From the IMG/VR virus record IMGVR_UViG_3300027541_000218, positions 1-64,000 of that record: DNA of 64,000 nucleotides; one strand, 5' to 3'. Shown here piece after piece: positions 11,356 through 19,897 of this stretch (position 1 is its first letter; every line of letters begins with the position of its first letter). The notes beneath the pieces were generated by a model, which had not been told where the DNA came from, did no database searches, and worked only from the letters and a program-made list of their open reading frames with translations. The translations under genes were made by a program, and so were the position numbers. This stretch comes from a virus.

Positions 11356-12081
11356 ATGCCACACAGCGTAAAAGAAAGAATAACAATTGGATGGTGCGAT
11401 AACGGAGTTGTAGAAGGACGTTTTGCAAGCGGTATTGTTAATACTGTCATTCAAGGAAAAGAATTTGGATTAAATATTATTAACACTATTCGTGTTAATG
11501 GTAATCAGATTGCACGTCAAAGACAATCTTTATGGGATTTTTGGGCAGACCTATCTGATAGTGAATGGTTGTTATGGGTTGATTCTGATATTATCATTAC
11601 CCCACAAGTTGTAAAAATGCTTTGGGAAGTTGCAGATAAAAAGACTAAGCCAGTTGTAACGGGGACATATTTTGTTTCTGCAGAAAACGAACAAACTCTT
11701 ATGAGACCAATGCCAGCGTTGTATTTAGAAACAGGTGATATTTATCAAACACAAGTTTTACATCCTTTGCCAGAAAATCAGGTTGTTCCAGTAGATGTGG
11801 CTGGGTTTGGACTTATGCTAATGCACCGCTCAATTATTGATCCAGTAAAGGCTGTTGCTGGTGATATTTCTGTGTTTGGAGAAAACCAACAGGCTGCTAA
11901 TAAGTTTGTTAGTGAAGATGTTTCATTCTGTCGCAATCTTAAGAAAGCAGGATTCCAATTGTACGCACATACTGGTGCAACTGTTCAGCATATGAAAACA
12001 TTTTCATTTGATAAAAACTATTACAACATATATTGGGATGCTATGACTAGCGGAAAGATTAAGAAGCCCGAAAATGGCTGA
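11356..12081 (+). CDS. GT-A fold glycosyltransferase-like protein (241 aa)
   Basis: I start at ATG 11356 behind AGGAG, not at the upstream in-frame codon in the preceding gene. EWLLWVDSDIIITPQVV (near residues 69-85) provides the DxD metal/nucleotide-sugar motif. VDVAGFGLMLMHRS (near 152-165) and FVSEDVSFCRNLKKAG (near 186-201) are the acceptor-side and catalytic-acid-like regions of GT-A enzymes. Likely modifies a phage or host glycan. Confidence 0.75.
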   Translation: MPHSVKERITIGWCDNGVVEGRFASGIVNTVIQGKEFGLNIINTIRVNGNQIARQRQSLWDFWADLSDSEWLLWVDSDIIITPQVVKMLWEVADKKTKPVVTGTYFVSAENEQTLMRPMPALYLETGDIYQTQVLHPLPENQVVPVDVAGFGLMLMHRSIIDPVKAVAGDISVFGENQQAANKFVSEDVSFCRNLKKAGFQLYAHTGATVQHMKTFSFDKNYYNIYWDAMTSGKIKKPENG

Positions 12082-12331
12082 TCCAAATCAAACTCCACAA
12101 AGAGGTGATTGGGCTTGTCCATGCAATGGCTGTAAAAAGGCTGTTGCTTTTGAACGCAAACAACTTTTAGAACTACTTGAAGTAACCAAAGTTGAATATC
12201 AGATTTATCGTGGGTCAAGTTTTGATAAAGATGGCAATCTTCTTTGGATGAAAGATGATGTTGAAGCATATTCTGAAGGAATAGATGTTGCAATTAATTT
12301 AATAAAAAGCAGAATGGATAAAAAGAAATGA
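12074..12331 (+). CDS. hypothetical protein with Cys cluster (85 aa)
   Basis: DWACPCNGCKKAVAFERKQL at the N-terminus has three Cys (C-x-C-x2-C) and could bind a metal. The rest is a helix-rich segment. It overlaps the neighbouring genes by 8 and 4 nt, so it is coupled into the glycan operon. Function unknown. Confidence 0.6.
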   Translation: MADPNQTPQRGDWACPCNGCKKAVAFERKQLLELLEVTKVEYQIYRGSSFDKDGNLLWMKDDVEAYSEGIDVAINLIKSRMDKKK

Positions 12332-13857
12332 AACTATTGGCAATAGGTATGCAACATCACGATCATAATGCAGCATATTTTGATGGAGAAAAACTACACT
12401 ATCATAAATTTGAAAGAACAAAACAAATTAAACACTTTGAATATGAAAATAGATGGGAAATATTTAAAGATGTTCAAGAACTATGGAACTTTAAATTAGA
12501 TGAAATAGATGATATTGTTATTGATTATGACTATGCTACCTTTTTTCAAAACATAGACCCAGAGTTTGATTTAACAAGACCAGAAGTGTTATTTTATAGA
12601 ATACCAAAAAAATACAATCCTTTTGAATCTTTTGGTATAAAAAATGCATGGCATATAAGCCATCATTATTCTCACGCCTTATCCACATGGATGCTAGAAG
12701 ATAAGAATAATTCTCCAAGAGTTAGAGTTGTTATAGATGGCATGGGAAATAATAAAACATGTACAATTTTTGAAAATAATGTTGTTATAAAGAGTGTATA
12801 TGAGGCTGACGCTGGATCAATTGGGTTTCATATGAACAATGCTGCTATGTGGCTTGGTGTAAACAAAGTGAGTTCGCTTGACAATGCTGGCAAAGTTATG
12901 GGCTTACAGTCATACGGAAGGGTTCATGACCAATACTTAAAAGAAATTAATGAGTTTGGAATTGATAATGCTAATGCCATATTTGACTTGACTAGATGGA
13001 ATAACTACATGAAAGATCCATTGTTAACTAATCTTACCCCTCTTGACTGGATTAGAACTGTGCATGAAAGAGTTGGGGATCTTTTAGTAGAACTATTTAG
13101 TAAGTATATTAATAAAGAAGAAAGTGTTTCGTACTCTGGAGGAGTAGCACAAAATGTTGTATGGAATACAAAACTAATTCATAATTTTCCTAATATAATT
13201 ATTCCACCACATTCTAGTGATGAAGGATGTAGTTTAGGTGCAATTGAATGGTTAAGAAAATATCACGATCTTCCTGAGTTTAAACTTGAAAACTTTCCAT
13301 ATTGTCAAAATGATTATGCTCCAAGCACAGAGCCTACAGATGAAACAATTAAGTATGCAGCCAAAATGTTGGCAGAAAATAAGATTGTAGGTTGGTATCA
13401 GGGACATGGGGAAGTTGGTCCTAGAGCGTTGGGTCATAGGTCTATATTAATGAATCCTGCTATACCGCTTGGAAAAGAAATTATTAATTCTGTTAAAAAA
13501 CGAGAAAACTATAGACCATTTGGAGCATCTGTTTTATCTGAGCATGTACTAGATTATTTTAAATATGATATAAAAGATCCACACATGCTATTTACTAATG
13601 ACTTTAAGGTTGATACGTTCCCAGCAATTACTCACGTTGATGGCACTTGTAGAACTCAAACGGTAGAAAATGATGGATCTGCATACAGAAAACTAATTGA
13701 AGAATTTTATAAGTTGACTGGACATGCATTAATTCTGAATACTAGTTTAAACATTAATGGAAAACCAATTGCAGGATATCCTGAGAATGCTATTGACTTG
13801 TTTGAGTTTTCTATGATAGACTGTATGATAATTGGAAATACAATATTAAATAAATAA
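12328..13857 (+). CDS. O-carbamoyltransferase, NodU/CmcH (TobZ-like) family (509 aa)
   Basis: Family landmarks occur in order: HHYSHA (112-117), GGVAQN (271-276, the YrdC/Kae1-like nucleotide site), then the C-domain QGHGEVGPRALGHRSIL (near 358-374). RENYRPFGASVL and ALILNTSLNINGKPI follow near the end. The enzyme uses carbamoyl phosphate and ATP to make carbamoyl-adenylate and transfers the carbamoyl group to a hydroxyl. In this operon the acceptor may be a sugar; modified DNA bases are an alternative in phages, though no base hydroxymethylase is visible. Full length. The stop is followed immediately by the tRNA cluster. Confidence 0.9.
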   Translation: MKLLAIGMQHHDHNAAYFDGEKLHYHKFERTKQIKHFEYENRWEIFKDVQELWNFKLDEIDDIVIDYDYATFFQNIDPEFDLTRPEVLFYRIPKKYNPFESFGIKNAWHISHHYSHALSTWMLEDKNNSPRVRVVIDGMGNNKTCTIFENNVVIKSVYEADAGSIGFHMNNAAMWLGVNKVSSLDNAGKVMGLQSYGRVHDQYLKEINEFGIDNANAIFDLTRWNNYMKDPLLTNLTPLDWIRTVHERVGDLLVELFSKYINKEESVSYSGGVAQNVVWNTKLIHNFPNIIIPPHSSDEGCSLGAIEWLRKYHDLPEFKLENFPYCQNDYAPSTEPTDETIKYAAKMLAENKIVGWYQGHGEVGPRALGHRSILMNPAIPLGKEIINSVKKRENYRPFGASVLSEHVLDYFKYDIKDPHMLFTNDFKVDTFPAITHVDGTCRTQTVENDGSAYRKLIEEFYKLTGHALILNTSLNINGKPIAGYPENAIDLFEFSMIDCMIIGNTILNK

Positions 13858-13933
13858 TGGTCTGTAGTTCAGTTGGCAGAACAAGGCACTGTTAATGCCT
13901 GGGTCGTAGGTTCGAGTCCTACCAGACCAGCCA
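13858..13933 (+). tRNA. tRNA-Asn (GTT)
   Basis: TGGTCTG/CAGACCA acceptor, anticodon loop CTGTTAA giving GTT, T-arm GTAGG-TTCGAGT-CCTAC, discriminator G and an encoded CCA. It begins one base after the carbamoyltransferase stop. Confidence 0.95.
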
Positions 13934-13934
13934 A

Positions 13935-14008
13935 GCGAATATTGCATAGTGGTAGTGCGTAACCTTGCCAAGGTTAATGTGCGAGTTCGATTCTCGCTAT
14001 TCGCTCCA
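13935..14008 (+). tRNA. tRNA-Gly (GCC)
   Basis: GCGAATA/TATTCGC acceptor, anticodon loop TTGCCAA giving GCC, T-arm GCGAG-TTCGATT-CTCGC, discriminator T and encoded CCA. Confidence 0.95.
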
Positions 14009-14009
14009 A

Positions 14010-14083
14010 GGTCCGTTAGTTCAGTTGGTTAGAACGCCACCCTGTCACGGTGGAGGTCGTGAGTTCAAGTCTCATACGGATCG
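14010..14083 (+). tRNA. tRNA-Asp (GTC)
   Basis: GGTCCGT/ACGGATC acceptor with one G-U pair, anticodon loop CTGTCAC giving GTC, T-loop TTCAAGT, discriminator G. CCA is not encoded. Confidence 0.93.
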
Positions 14084-14087
14084 CTAA

Positions 14088-14159
14088 GTCTCCATCGTCT
14101 AGTGGTTAGGACAACACCCTTTCACGGTGTAAACGAGAGTTCAATTCTCTCTGGAGATA
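14088..14159 (+). tRNA. tRNA-Glu (TTC)
   Basis: GTCTCCA/TGGAGAT acceptor with one G-U pair, anticodon loop CTTTCAC giving TTC, T-arm GAGAG-TTCAATT-CTCTC, discriminator A. CCA is not encoded. Confidence 0.93.
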
Positions 14160-14306
14160 CTCGAAATAACATCTGAACAATGTTATGGAGATCGTTATTA
14201 CTGAAACTGAGTTCGTGGGCGCATCATACGAAGGTGTTCAGACCGAAGGAGATTGCTCTGCTACCCCACTAGGTAATAACAGCCAGCGGAGACTTTGTGG
14301 CTGGCA
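14160..14306 (+). ncRNA. structured RNA candidate inside the tRNA cluster
   Basis: ATAACAT-CTGAACA-ATGTTAT (14166-14186) is a perfect 7-bp hairpin. GTTATTAC (14194-14201) pairs with GTAATAAC (14273-14280), enclosing a GTGGG/CCCAC pairing. GCCAGC/GCTGGC (14282-14305) ends it. The first hairpin's loop CTGAACA is the exact complement of TGTTCAG (14235-14241), itself in a GGT/ACC mini-hairpin, which predicts a kissing loop. It is not a tRNA. A 44-codon frame at 14185-14319 crosses it but runs into tRNA-Thr and looks incidental. Confidence 0.5.
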
Positions 14307-14309
14307 TTT

Positions 14310-14381
14310 GCCTCCTTAACTCAGGGGTAGAGTACCCGCCTTGTAAGCGGGTTGTCGTAGGTTCAAATCCTACAGGAGGCT
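14310..14381 (+). tRNA. tRNA-Thr (TGT)
   Basis: GCCTCCT/AGGAGGC acceptor, anticodon loop CTTGTAA giving TGT, T-arm GTAGG-TTCAAAT-CCTAC, discriminator T. CCA is not encoded. The next gene's GTG begins two bases later. Confidence 0.93.
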
Positions 14382-14382
14382 C

Positions 14383-15306
14383 GTGGCACACTTATCAATT
14401 AAAGAATTGTCTAAGCGCAATAACTTTCAGACCTTTGTCTATAGAATAGGCATTGGTCAAGGGTTTTATCTTGTTAATACAGATATACTTGTTAAGTTAA
14501 ATAAATCTATTTTAGAAAATATTTTATCAGTTGACGATTTAAATAATTATAAAGTTGGTAGATCAATACAATTACCAACTGAAACTAATGATTTAGTTCC
14601 ATTAAGTATGCTTTATAAAGACTCAGATTTTTCTACTAGAACACAAAATACAACAGCAAAACAAGATGAACAGATATTTAATATTGCATGTTTAATGGAT
14701 AGTATTAAAAATGAAAGTGGCTTAGAATATGTGCCAATTAAAATTATAGATAATATATATAATGTAAGGTCAATAAAATCTTTAGAAGATAAATCCAAGG
14801 CTGATTTTTGTTTCATAGACTTAGATGGTAAAGAAGTAGGTTTTGTATCACATAAAGATGGTATAAGCCCTAGAGACTTCCAACAGTGGTCTGGTACATC
14901 AAAAAGATTTCAAGAAGAAATATTTTTACATCCTGAGACTCAAGATTTTATTTCTGTTTTGAAAGAAAATTTTAATGACAGTCTTCCACCAGCGTCAACA
15001 GTAGCAAGAAAAATATCAGATCAAAGACTAAAACATCTTGCCGTATTTGGTAATGATTTTGGTCAAGTGCTTGGTAGAAACAATGTTGAGGCTGTAATGC
15101 AAGGAGATTTACAACTTATATTTAAGAATGAATACTGTGAATTGGTTGGATCTCACTATACTATTAAGAATGGAGAGATACCTGTTTACGGATATGAGCC
15201 AGTGCTTATGGCAGTACACAAAAGAGATAGAAGCGATCATTGGATTAAAAACTGTAGGCTTACTATAAATCCATTAGGTACTAGAACTATTAAGTTGTTC
15301 ATATAG
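14383..15306 (+). CDS. conserved phage protein, possible PD-(D/E)XK-type nuclease (307 aa)
   Basis: The GTG start abuts tRNA-Thr, so no Shine-Dalgarno site is possible and translation presumably follows tRNA processing. The segment KSKADFCFIDLDGKEVGFVS (near residues 138-157) has the spacing of a restriction-type nuclease core (D...D/E-x-K-like). It is followed by HKDGISPRDFQQWSG. I recall this HKDG...DFQQW arrangement from uncharacterised proteins of other large phages. Nuclease activity is a guess; no neighbour confirms it. Confidence 0.5.
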   Translation: MAHLSIKELSKRNNFQTFVYRIGIGQGFYLVNTDILVKLNKSILENILSVDDLNNYKVGRSIQLPTETNDLVPLSMLYKDSDFSTRTQNTTAKQDEQIFNIACLMDSIKNESGLEYVPIKIIDNIYNVRSIKSLEDKSKADFCFIDLDGKEVGFVSHKDGISPRDFQQWSGTSKRFQEEIFLHPETQDFISVLKENFNDSLPPASTVARKISDQRLKHLAVFGNDFGQVLGRNNVEAVMQGDLQLIFKNEYCELVGSHYTIKNGEIPVYGYEPVLMAVHKRDRSDHWIKNCRLTINPLGTRTIKLFI

Positions 15307-15337
15307 TTGATGCTATAATTATATAAAAGGGGTAATA

Positions 15338-16291
15338 TTGGCTAAAATTGTATTCTTAGGTAACTTTAGTGTTGACTACAGTAGTGAAACGCATCATGCT
15401 AAATCATTAGAGGCTCTTGGGCATACCGTCGTTAAAATGCAGGAGCAAAAGGCTAAGAGCAATGTTATTCTTGCTGAAGCATTACAAAGCGATTTATTTG
15501 TATGGGTTCATACTCATGGCTGGAAGACTCCAGGATCACCTTCTATGGATGTAGTTTTAACTGAATTAAAGAAGGCTGGCATACCAACAATGACCTATCA
15601 TCTTGATCTTTGGTTTGGACTAAAACGACAAAAAGATTTAGAAAATGATAATTTTTATAGAACAATTGGTCACTTCTTTACTGTAGATAAACTTATGGCT
15701 GATTGGTTTAATGATAATACATCAGTAAAAGGACACTACCTTCCTGCTGGGGTATATGGAGAAGAGTGTTATTTAGATAGTTCTTATGGAAATGGTTACG
15801 AGCATGACATTATATTTGTTGGAAGTAAGGGTTATCACCCAGAATATCCATATCGCCCAATGTTAATTGACTATCTAAGACAAACCTATGGCAAAAGATT
15901 TTTACATGTTGGTGGAGATGGCGATACTGGAACTGTGCGTGGAGAAAAGTTAAATAGGATTTATGCTAAAAGTAAGATTGCAATTGGAGATAGTTTAAAT
16001 TTAAATTTTGACTATCCGTATTATACAAGTGATAGACTATTTGAAAGTACTGGTCGTGGTGGGTTCACAATCTACCCTGATATTAAAGGACTAAGAGATT
16101 TATTTGTAGATAAAGAAGAAATTGTTTTTTATGAACATGGTAACTTTAAAGATCTAAAAAACAAAATAGATTATTATCTTGAGCATGATGAAGAACGTGA
16201 AAAGATAAGGGTCGCTGGACATGAAAGAACTAAAAAAGAACATACATATGTTCATAGATGGGCAACAATAATAAGGGAGTTAAACCTATGA
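15338..16291 (+). CDS. GT-B glycosyltransferase-like protein (317 aa)
   Basis: TTG start at 15338 with AAAGGGG eight bases upstream; a TATAAT box (15315 area) may give a local promoter. The N-domain begins IVFLGNFSVDYSSETHH. The C-domain has HDIIFVGSKGYHPEYPYRP and RFLHVGGDGDTGTVRGEKL, then the sugar-nucleotide region SDRLFESTGRGGFTIYPDI and a terminal EHTYVHRWATI helix. This is the layout of glycosyltransferases with a group-1-like C-terminal domain. Stop overlaps the next ATG. Confidence 0.75.
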   Translation: MAKIVFLGNFSVDYSSETHHAKSLEALGHTVVKMQEQKAKSNVILAEALQSDLFVWVHTHGWKTPGSPSMDVVLTELKKAGIPTMTYHLDLWFGLKRQKDLENDNFYRTIGHFFTVDKLMADWFNDNTSVKGHYLPAGVYGEECYLDSSYGNGYEHDIIFVGSKGYHPEYPYRPMLIDYLRQTYGKRFLHVGGDGDTGTVRGEKLNRIYAKSKIAIGDSLNLNFDYPYYTSDRLFESTGRGGFTIYPDIKGLRDLFVDKEEIVFYEHGNFKDLKNKIDYYLEHDEEREKIRVAGHERTKKEHTYVHRWATIIRELNL

Positions 16292-17001
16292 CAGAGATGG
16301 TTAAAGCCGTTATAAACGGAGAGTTTGAAATAACATTACCAAAGCATAGGGCAGATAGACCAGACTGGTATCAACCACAAGGTTGGGAGAAACCAAGATT
16401 AAAGTCTATGCATGAAAATATTGGTGAAAACGATGTTGTTTACTATGTTGGTGCTGAAGAAGGAGAGATGCCAGCATTATGTCAGATGTGGGGTGCTGAG
16501 GTTGTTTTATTTGAGCCTAACCCAAAAGTTTGGTCACACTTTCCATTACTTTGGAGTGCTAATAATTTAAAAATGCCACTTGCCTGTATTCCTGGATTTG
16601 CATCAGATAAAGATAATAAGTTAGCAAGAATTTATTACAGCGAGTTTCCACCAGAGGCTGATTCTCCTATTGAGGCAGCGCATGGATTTAAAGAACTTCA
16701 GTATGAAGCAGATAAATATGGACAAACTAAAATTGATACTCTTGTTTATGAAAAAGGATTAAAGCCACCAACAGTAATCTCTCTTGATGTTGAGGGAAGT
16801 GAATGGCGTGTTCTTGGTGGTGCAGAAAAAACAATGAGAGAATTTAGACCAAAAATTTGGTTATCTGGTCATCCAGAATTTATGATGATGTATTGGAAAG
16901 AATATCTATATGATTTAAGACAGTTTATTAAAGGCATTGGATATAAAGAATATCTTTTAGATTATCAACATGAGGTTCATTTTTATTATGAACCAGCCTA
17001 A
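16288..17001 (+). CDS. FkbM-family methyltransferase (237 aa)
   Basis: Start at ATG 16288, overlapping the previous stop and preceded by AAGGGAG. DVVYYVGAEEGEMPALCQMWGAE (near residues 46-68, read in parts) is the SAM-binding loop. VVLFEPNP is the acidic strand-2 motif. KIDTLV ... PTVISLDVEGSEWRVLGGAE (near 146-175) is the diagnostic FkbM region. FkbM enzymes O-methylate sugars or polyketides, so it likely caps a glycan built by the surrounding transferases. Confidence 0.85.
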   Translation: MTEMVKAVINGEFEITLPKHRADRPDWYQPQGWEKPRLKSMHENIGENDVVYYVGAEEGEMPALCQMWGAEVVLFEPNPKVWSHFPLLWSANNLKMPLACIPGFASDKDNKLARIYYSEFPPEADSPIEAAHGFKELQYEADKYGQTKIDTLVYEKGLKPPTVISLDVEGSEWRVLGGAEKTMREFRPKIWLSGHPEFMMMYWKEYLYDLRQFIKGIGYKEYLLDYQHEVHFYYEPA

Positions 17002-17848
17002 AGCATATATATTTTCTATTGATCCTTTAGATGCTGCTGATGGTAAATGGGATTACGGTTTGCTTAAAGAAACTTTTGAACGTCATCACATTGATCAATT
17101 AGTTGTAAAAAATATACCAAAAGATGAAAGAGCATTTGTAGTAATTCCTGGTCAAGGTAATGCGGGTAAAGAAGAACTAATTAATAAGGAACTTAGTAAT
17201 CTTGATAGAGTAGTATTATTTATTACTGGAGACGAGTCTGCTACATTTAATGTAGATCTTATTAGTCATCCTAATATTAAGATATGGGTTCAATACCCCC
17301 ACAAAAAACATGAAAAATATCAAAAGTTTTTTATTGGTGTTCCACAGCATTTAAAGGCTGAAAAGCCAGATTATCCTAGCAAAGATTATGACGTTTATTT
17401 TGGTGGACAGGTTACACATCAACGTAGAAAGCAACTAGGAGAGGTCATGCAAACCCTTCCAAATGCCCTTTATAAGCCCACAAAAGGCTTTGCACAGGGT
17501 GATACACCAAAGGAATACTATAAGACGCTCTCAAAGGCAAAGATAGCCCCTGCGCCAGCGGGTGCTGTAGTAGTTGATTCTTTTAGATTTTTTGAGGCTA
17601 TAGAAATGTTATGTATGCCTGTTGGAGATGGAAGAAACTCTCAAGGAGAAGTTGATAGTTATTTTAAATATATTTATCCTAAAGATCTACCTTTTCCAAT
17701 AGTAGATAATTGGAATGAATTAAATGAACTTCTACCAGATCTTATTTCTAACTATCCTAATAATATGCATCAAGTAGTTTGTTGGTGGTTAAAATATAAA
17801 AGAGATTTTGGTTTTAAGGTTATGAGGCAACTTCATGAACAAGAGTGA
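16988..17848 (+). CDS. exostosin/GT-B-like glycosyltransferase (286 aa)
   Basis: ATG 16988 (MNQPKAYIFSIDPL) is chosen over an earlier in-frame ATG at 16970; both lie inside the FkbM gene's end. The C-terminal half has DVYFGGQVTHQRRKQLG, then APAPAGAVVVDSFRFFEAIE (near 188-207) and CMPVGDG. This is the pattern of exostosin-like donor domains. The N-half contains a Rossmann-like VVIPGQGNAGKE segment. Probably adds a sugar in the same glycan pathway. Confidence 0.6.
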   Translation: MNQPKAYIFSIDPLDAADGKWDYGLLKETFERHHIDQLVVKNIPKDERAFVVIPGQGNAGKEELINKELSNLDRVVLFITGDESATFNVDLISHPNIKIWVQYPHKKHEKYQKFFIGVPQHLKAEKPDYPSKDYDVYFGGQVTHQRRKQLGEVMQTLPNALYKPTKGFAQGDTPKEYYKTLSKAKIAPAPAGAVVVDSFRFFEAIEMLCMPVGDGRNSQGEVDSYFKYIYPKDLPFPIVDNWNELNELLPDLISNYPNNMHQVVCWWLKYKRDFGFKVMRQLHEQE

Positions 17849-18566
17849 TATTACGGCTATACTTGTTACCTCTGTATTGCCAAGTCATCCAGATACCCGC
17901 ATACTTGATGAAACACTTGCTTCTATTCGTACCCATTTGCCAGAGAATGAGGTTATCCTTCAAATTGATGGGCTTAGAGAAGAAAGAGCAAGCCGCAAAG
18001 AAGATTACAATGAGTTTAAAAATCGTGTACTTTGGAAATGCATACATGAATGGAAAAATGTTTTACCAGTAATATTTGACGAACATTGTCATCAGACTAC
18101 AATGATGAAAAGAACTATTGATATGGTGAACACTTCAGCACTTTTATATGTTGAGGGAGATGCACCGCTTACATCAGATCAGCCAATTGATTGGCAGAAA
18201 TGTTTAGACATGATGGAATACAATAGTGCCAATACTATTAGGTTTCATTTTGAAGCATCCATTCCTAAAGAACACGAACATTTAATGTTTGGTATTGAAA
18301 ACGGTTTTATGAAAACAAATCAATGGAGCCAAAGACCACATCTTAGTTTAGCAAAATATTATAGAGAAATAGTTCTACCCTTCTCTGATGAAAAAACTTT
18401 TATTGAAGATAGATTTCATGGAAAAGTTCAAGACGACCCATGGTGGAAACATAAACTATGGATCTATCATCCTGAAGGTAACATAAAAAGATCTTATCAT
18501 TTAGACGGACGTGAGGGAACAAGAAAATTTACTGCAGATGATGAAGTCTGGGGATATAAAGAGTGA
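17835..18566 (+). CDS. GT-A fold glycosyltransferase-like protein (243 aa)
   Basis: The N-terminus ITAILVTSVLPSHPDTRILD begins a Rossmann-like sheet. ALLYVEGDAPLTSD (near residues 100-113) supplies an E-x-D motif in the DxD position. QDDPWWKHKLWIYH near the C-terminus matches the W-rich end of some small GT-A enzymes. Overlaps both neighbours by a few bases, so it is an operon member. Confidence 0.6.
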   Translation: MNKSDITAILVTSVLPSHPDTRILDETLASIRTHLPENEVILQIDGLREERASRKEDYNEFKNRVLWKCIHEWKNVLPVIFDEHCHQTTMMKRTIDMVNTSALLYVEGDAPLTSDQPIDWQKCLDMMEYNSANTIRFHFEASIPKEHEHLMFGIENGFMKTNQWSQRPHLSLAKYYREIVLPFSDEKTFIEDRFHGKVQDDPWWKHKLWIYHPEGNIKRSYHLDGREGTRKFTADDEVWGYKE

Positions 18567-19594
18567 ACCTAGGAATAATTGTAAGATCAGATAATACTGG
18601 TCTTGGGAATCAAACAAGAGAATTAACTTATATGCTAAATCCTACAAAGGTTATGCTTATCAACTCTCATTCTTTTAATAAAAATAAACAGCACCCAGAG
18701 TGGTATGATAAATATAATATTTATCCTGTAAGGGGTTTTCCAAAGGCTGGAGATATATCTGCATTTCTAAAAGGGCTTGATGTTGTTTTAACCTGTGAAA
18801 CATTTTATAATAATCAGTTTGTAGATATTGCTAGAAAGATGGGCGTTAAAACAGTATTGCAATATAATTATGAGTTTTTAGATATGGTTGTTAATCCTAG
18901 AATATCTGTACCAGATATTTTGCTTGGTCCTAGCATGTGGTATTTTGATCATATGCAGGAGTTATTTTCAGATAAAGCAAAAGTTTTGCATTTACCGCCA
19001 CCAATTGATCACACAAAATTTAATGAGGTAAGAAAAGAAAACATGTCTAAAGATCATTTTAGAGTACTACATGTAGGTGGAAAGGCTGCATCTGAAGATA
19101 GAAACGGCACTCATTCAGTGCTGGAAATGTTAAGATACTCAAAAACAGATTACGAACTTGTTATCAAAACCCAAACACATATTAATATTTCTACCAAAGA
19201 TTCTAGGATTAAGGTGGATCATAGTGATGAACCAGTTAGAGAAAATCTTTATAAAGGATTTGATTTAGTAATTATGCCAAGAAGATATGCAGGCTTATGC
19301 CTGCCAATGAATGAGGCATTAATGAGTGGTTTGCCAGTGTTTATGACTAATATATCTCCTAATAACTATGTTTTACCAAAGGAGTGGCTTGCTAATTCTG
19401 AAAAAACTGGAACATTAAAAACTAGAATGATGCTTGATGTGTATTCTGCAGATCCAAAACATTTGGGCAAGATGGTTGATAAATTTATGAATCAAAGAAG
19501 TAGATACAAAGATAAAGAACATGCTTTTGAAATTGCTATGAATAACTTTTCTACTGAAAAACTTAAAGATAAATATATTGATATATTAAAATAA
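18563..19594 (+). CDS. GT-B group-1-like glycosyltransferase (343 aa)
   Basis: GTG start overlaps the previous stop (GTGA). The N-domain begins NLGIIVRSDNTGLGNQTREL, typical of a Gly-rich acceptor loop. The C-domain has RVLHVGGKAASEDRNGTHSV (near 177-196) and YKGFDLVIMPRRYAGLCLPM ... EALMSGLPVFMTNIS (near 228-262), the nucleotide-sugar binding helix-strand pair. Last rightward gene; a bidirectional terminator follows. Confidence 0.8.
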   Translation: MNLGIIVRSDNTGLGNQTRELTYMLNPTKVMLINSHSFNKNKQHPEWYDKYNIYPVRGFPKAGDISAFLKGLDVVLTCETFYNNQFVDIARKMGVKTVLQYNYEFLDMVVNPRISVPDILLGPSMWYFDHMQELFSDKAKVLHLPPPIDHTKFNEVRKENMSKDHFRVLHVGGKAASEDRNGTHSVLEMLRYSKTDYELVIKTQTHINISTKDSRIKVDHSDEPVRENLYKGFDLVIMPRRYAGLCLPMNEALMSGLPVFMTNISPNNYVLPKEWLANSEKTGTLKTRMMLDVYSADPKHLGKMVDKFMNQRSRYKDKEHAFEIAMNNFSTEKLKDKYIDILK

Positions 19595-19622
19595 GACGGG
19601 TCCATTGCTAGACCCGCCTTAT
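19595..19622. terminator. bidirectional terminator between converging operons
   Basis: CGGGTC (19597-19602) pairs with GACCCG (19611-19616), with flanking AAGA and CCTT partly extending the stem. It lies just after the last rightward stop and 15 bp before the last leftward stop. Confidence 0.7.
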
Positions 19623-19636
19623 AGTTACTAACTAAA

Positions 19637-19888
19637 TTACTTAGCAGTCTTCTTCTTTGGCTTTGCAGCCTTAAGAGCCTCTTCAACTACAGAAGCCTTT
19701 GGCAAACGACCAAATGCTGCATCGTTAGGATTAATTGCACGTGCTGCTACTGGAATGAGTGCACCAACAAGTGCTGCCCATAGATCCTTTGGATCTGTTA
19801 CTCCTGCAACGTACAATGCTGCTACTGCACCAACAATCGAACGACCATATGATGCAAGCATTGCTTTATGTTTCTTACTTAGTTCCAT
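19637..19888 (-). CDS. putative holin-like membrane protein (83 aa)
   Basis: A hydrophilic N-terminus (MELSKKHKAMLASYG) precedes two hydrophobic stretches, SIVGAVAALYVAGV and LWAALVGALIPVAARAI. A Lys-rich tail KAAKPKKKTAK follows. Two spans with a charged C-terminus is the class II holin pattern and is frequent in actinophages. A TAGGAGG site precedes ATG. It is remote from the endolysin, so the holin role is tentative. Confidence 0.55.
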   Translation of the reverse strand: MELSKKHKAMLASYGRSIVGAVAALYVAGVTDPKDLWAALVGALIPVAARAINPNDAAFGRLPKASVVEEALKAAKPKKKTAK

Positions 19889-19897
19889 GTTTTCCTC

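Noticed and set aside
14185-14319. 44-codon frame inside the structured region of the tRNA cluster
   Set aside because: It runs into tRNA-Thr, has no ribosome binding site and its bases are explained by nested RNA helices.
16178-16192. GAGCATGATG within the 15338 glycosyltransferase gene
   Set aside because: Coding sequence with no downstream TGCTC; a chance match to the hairpin element.
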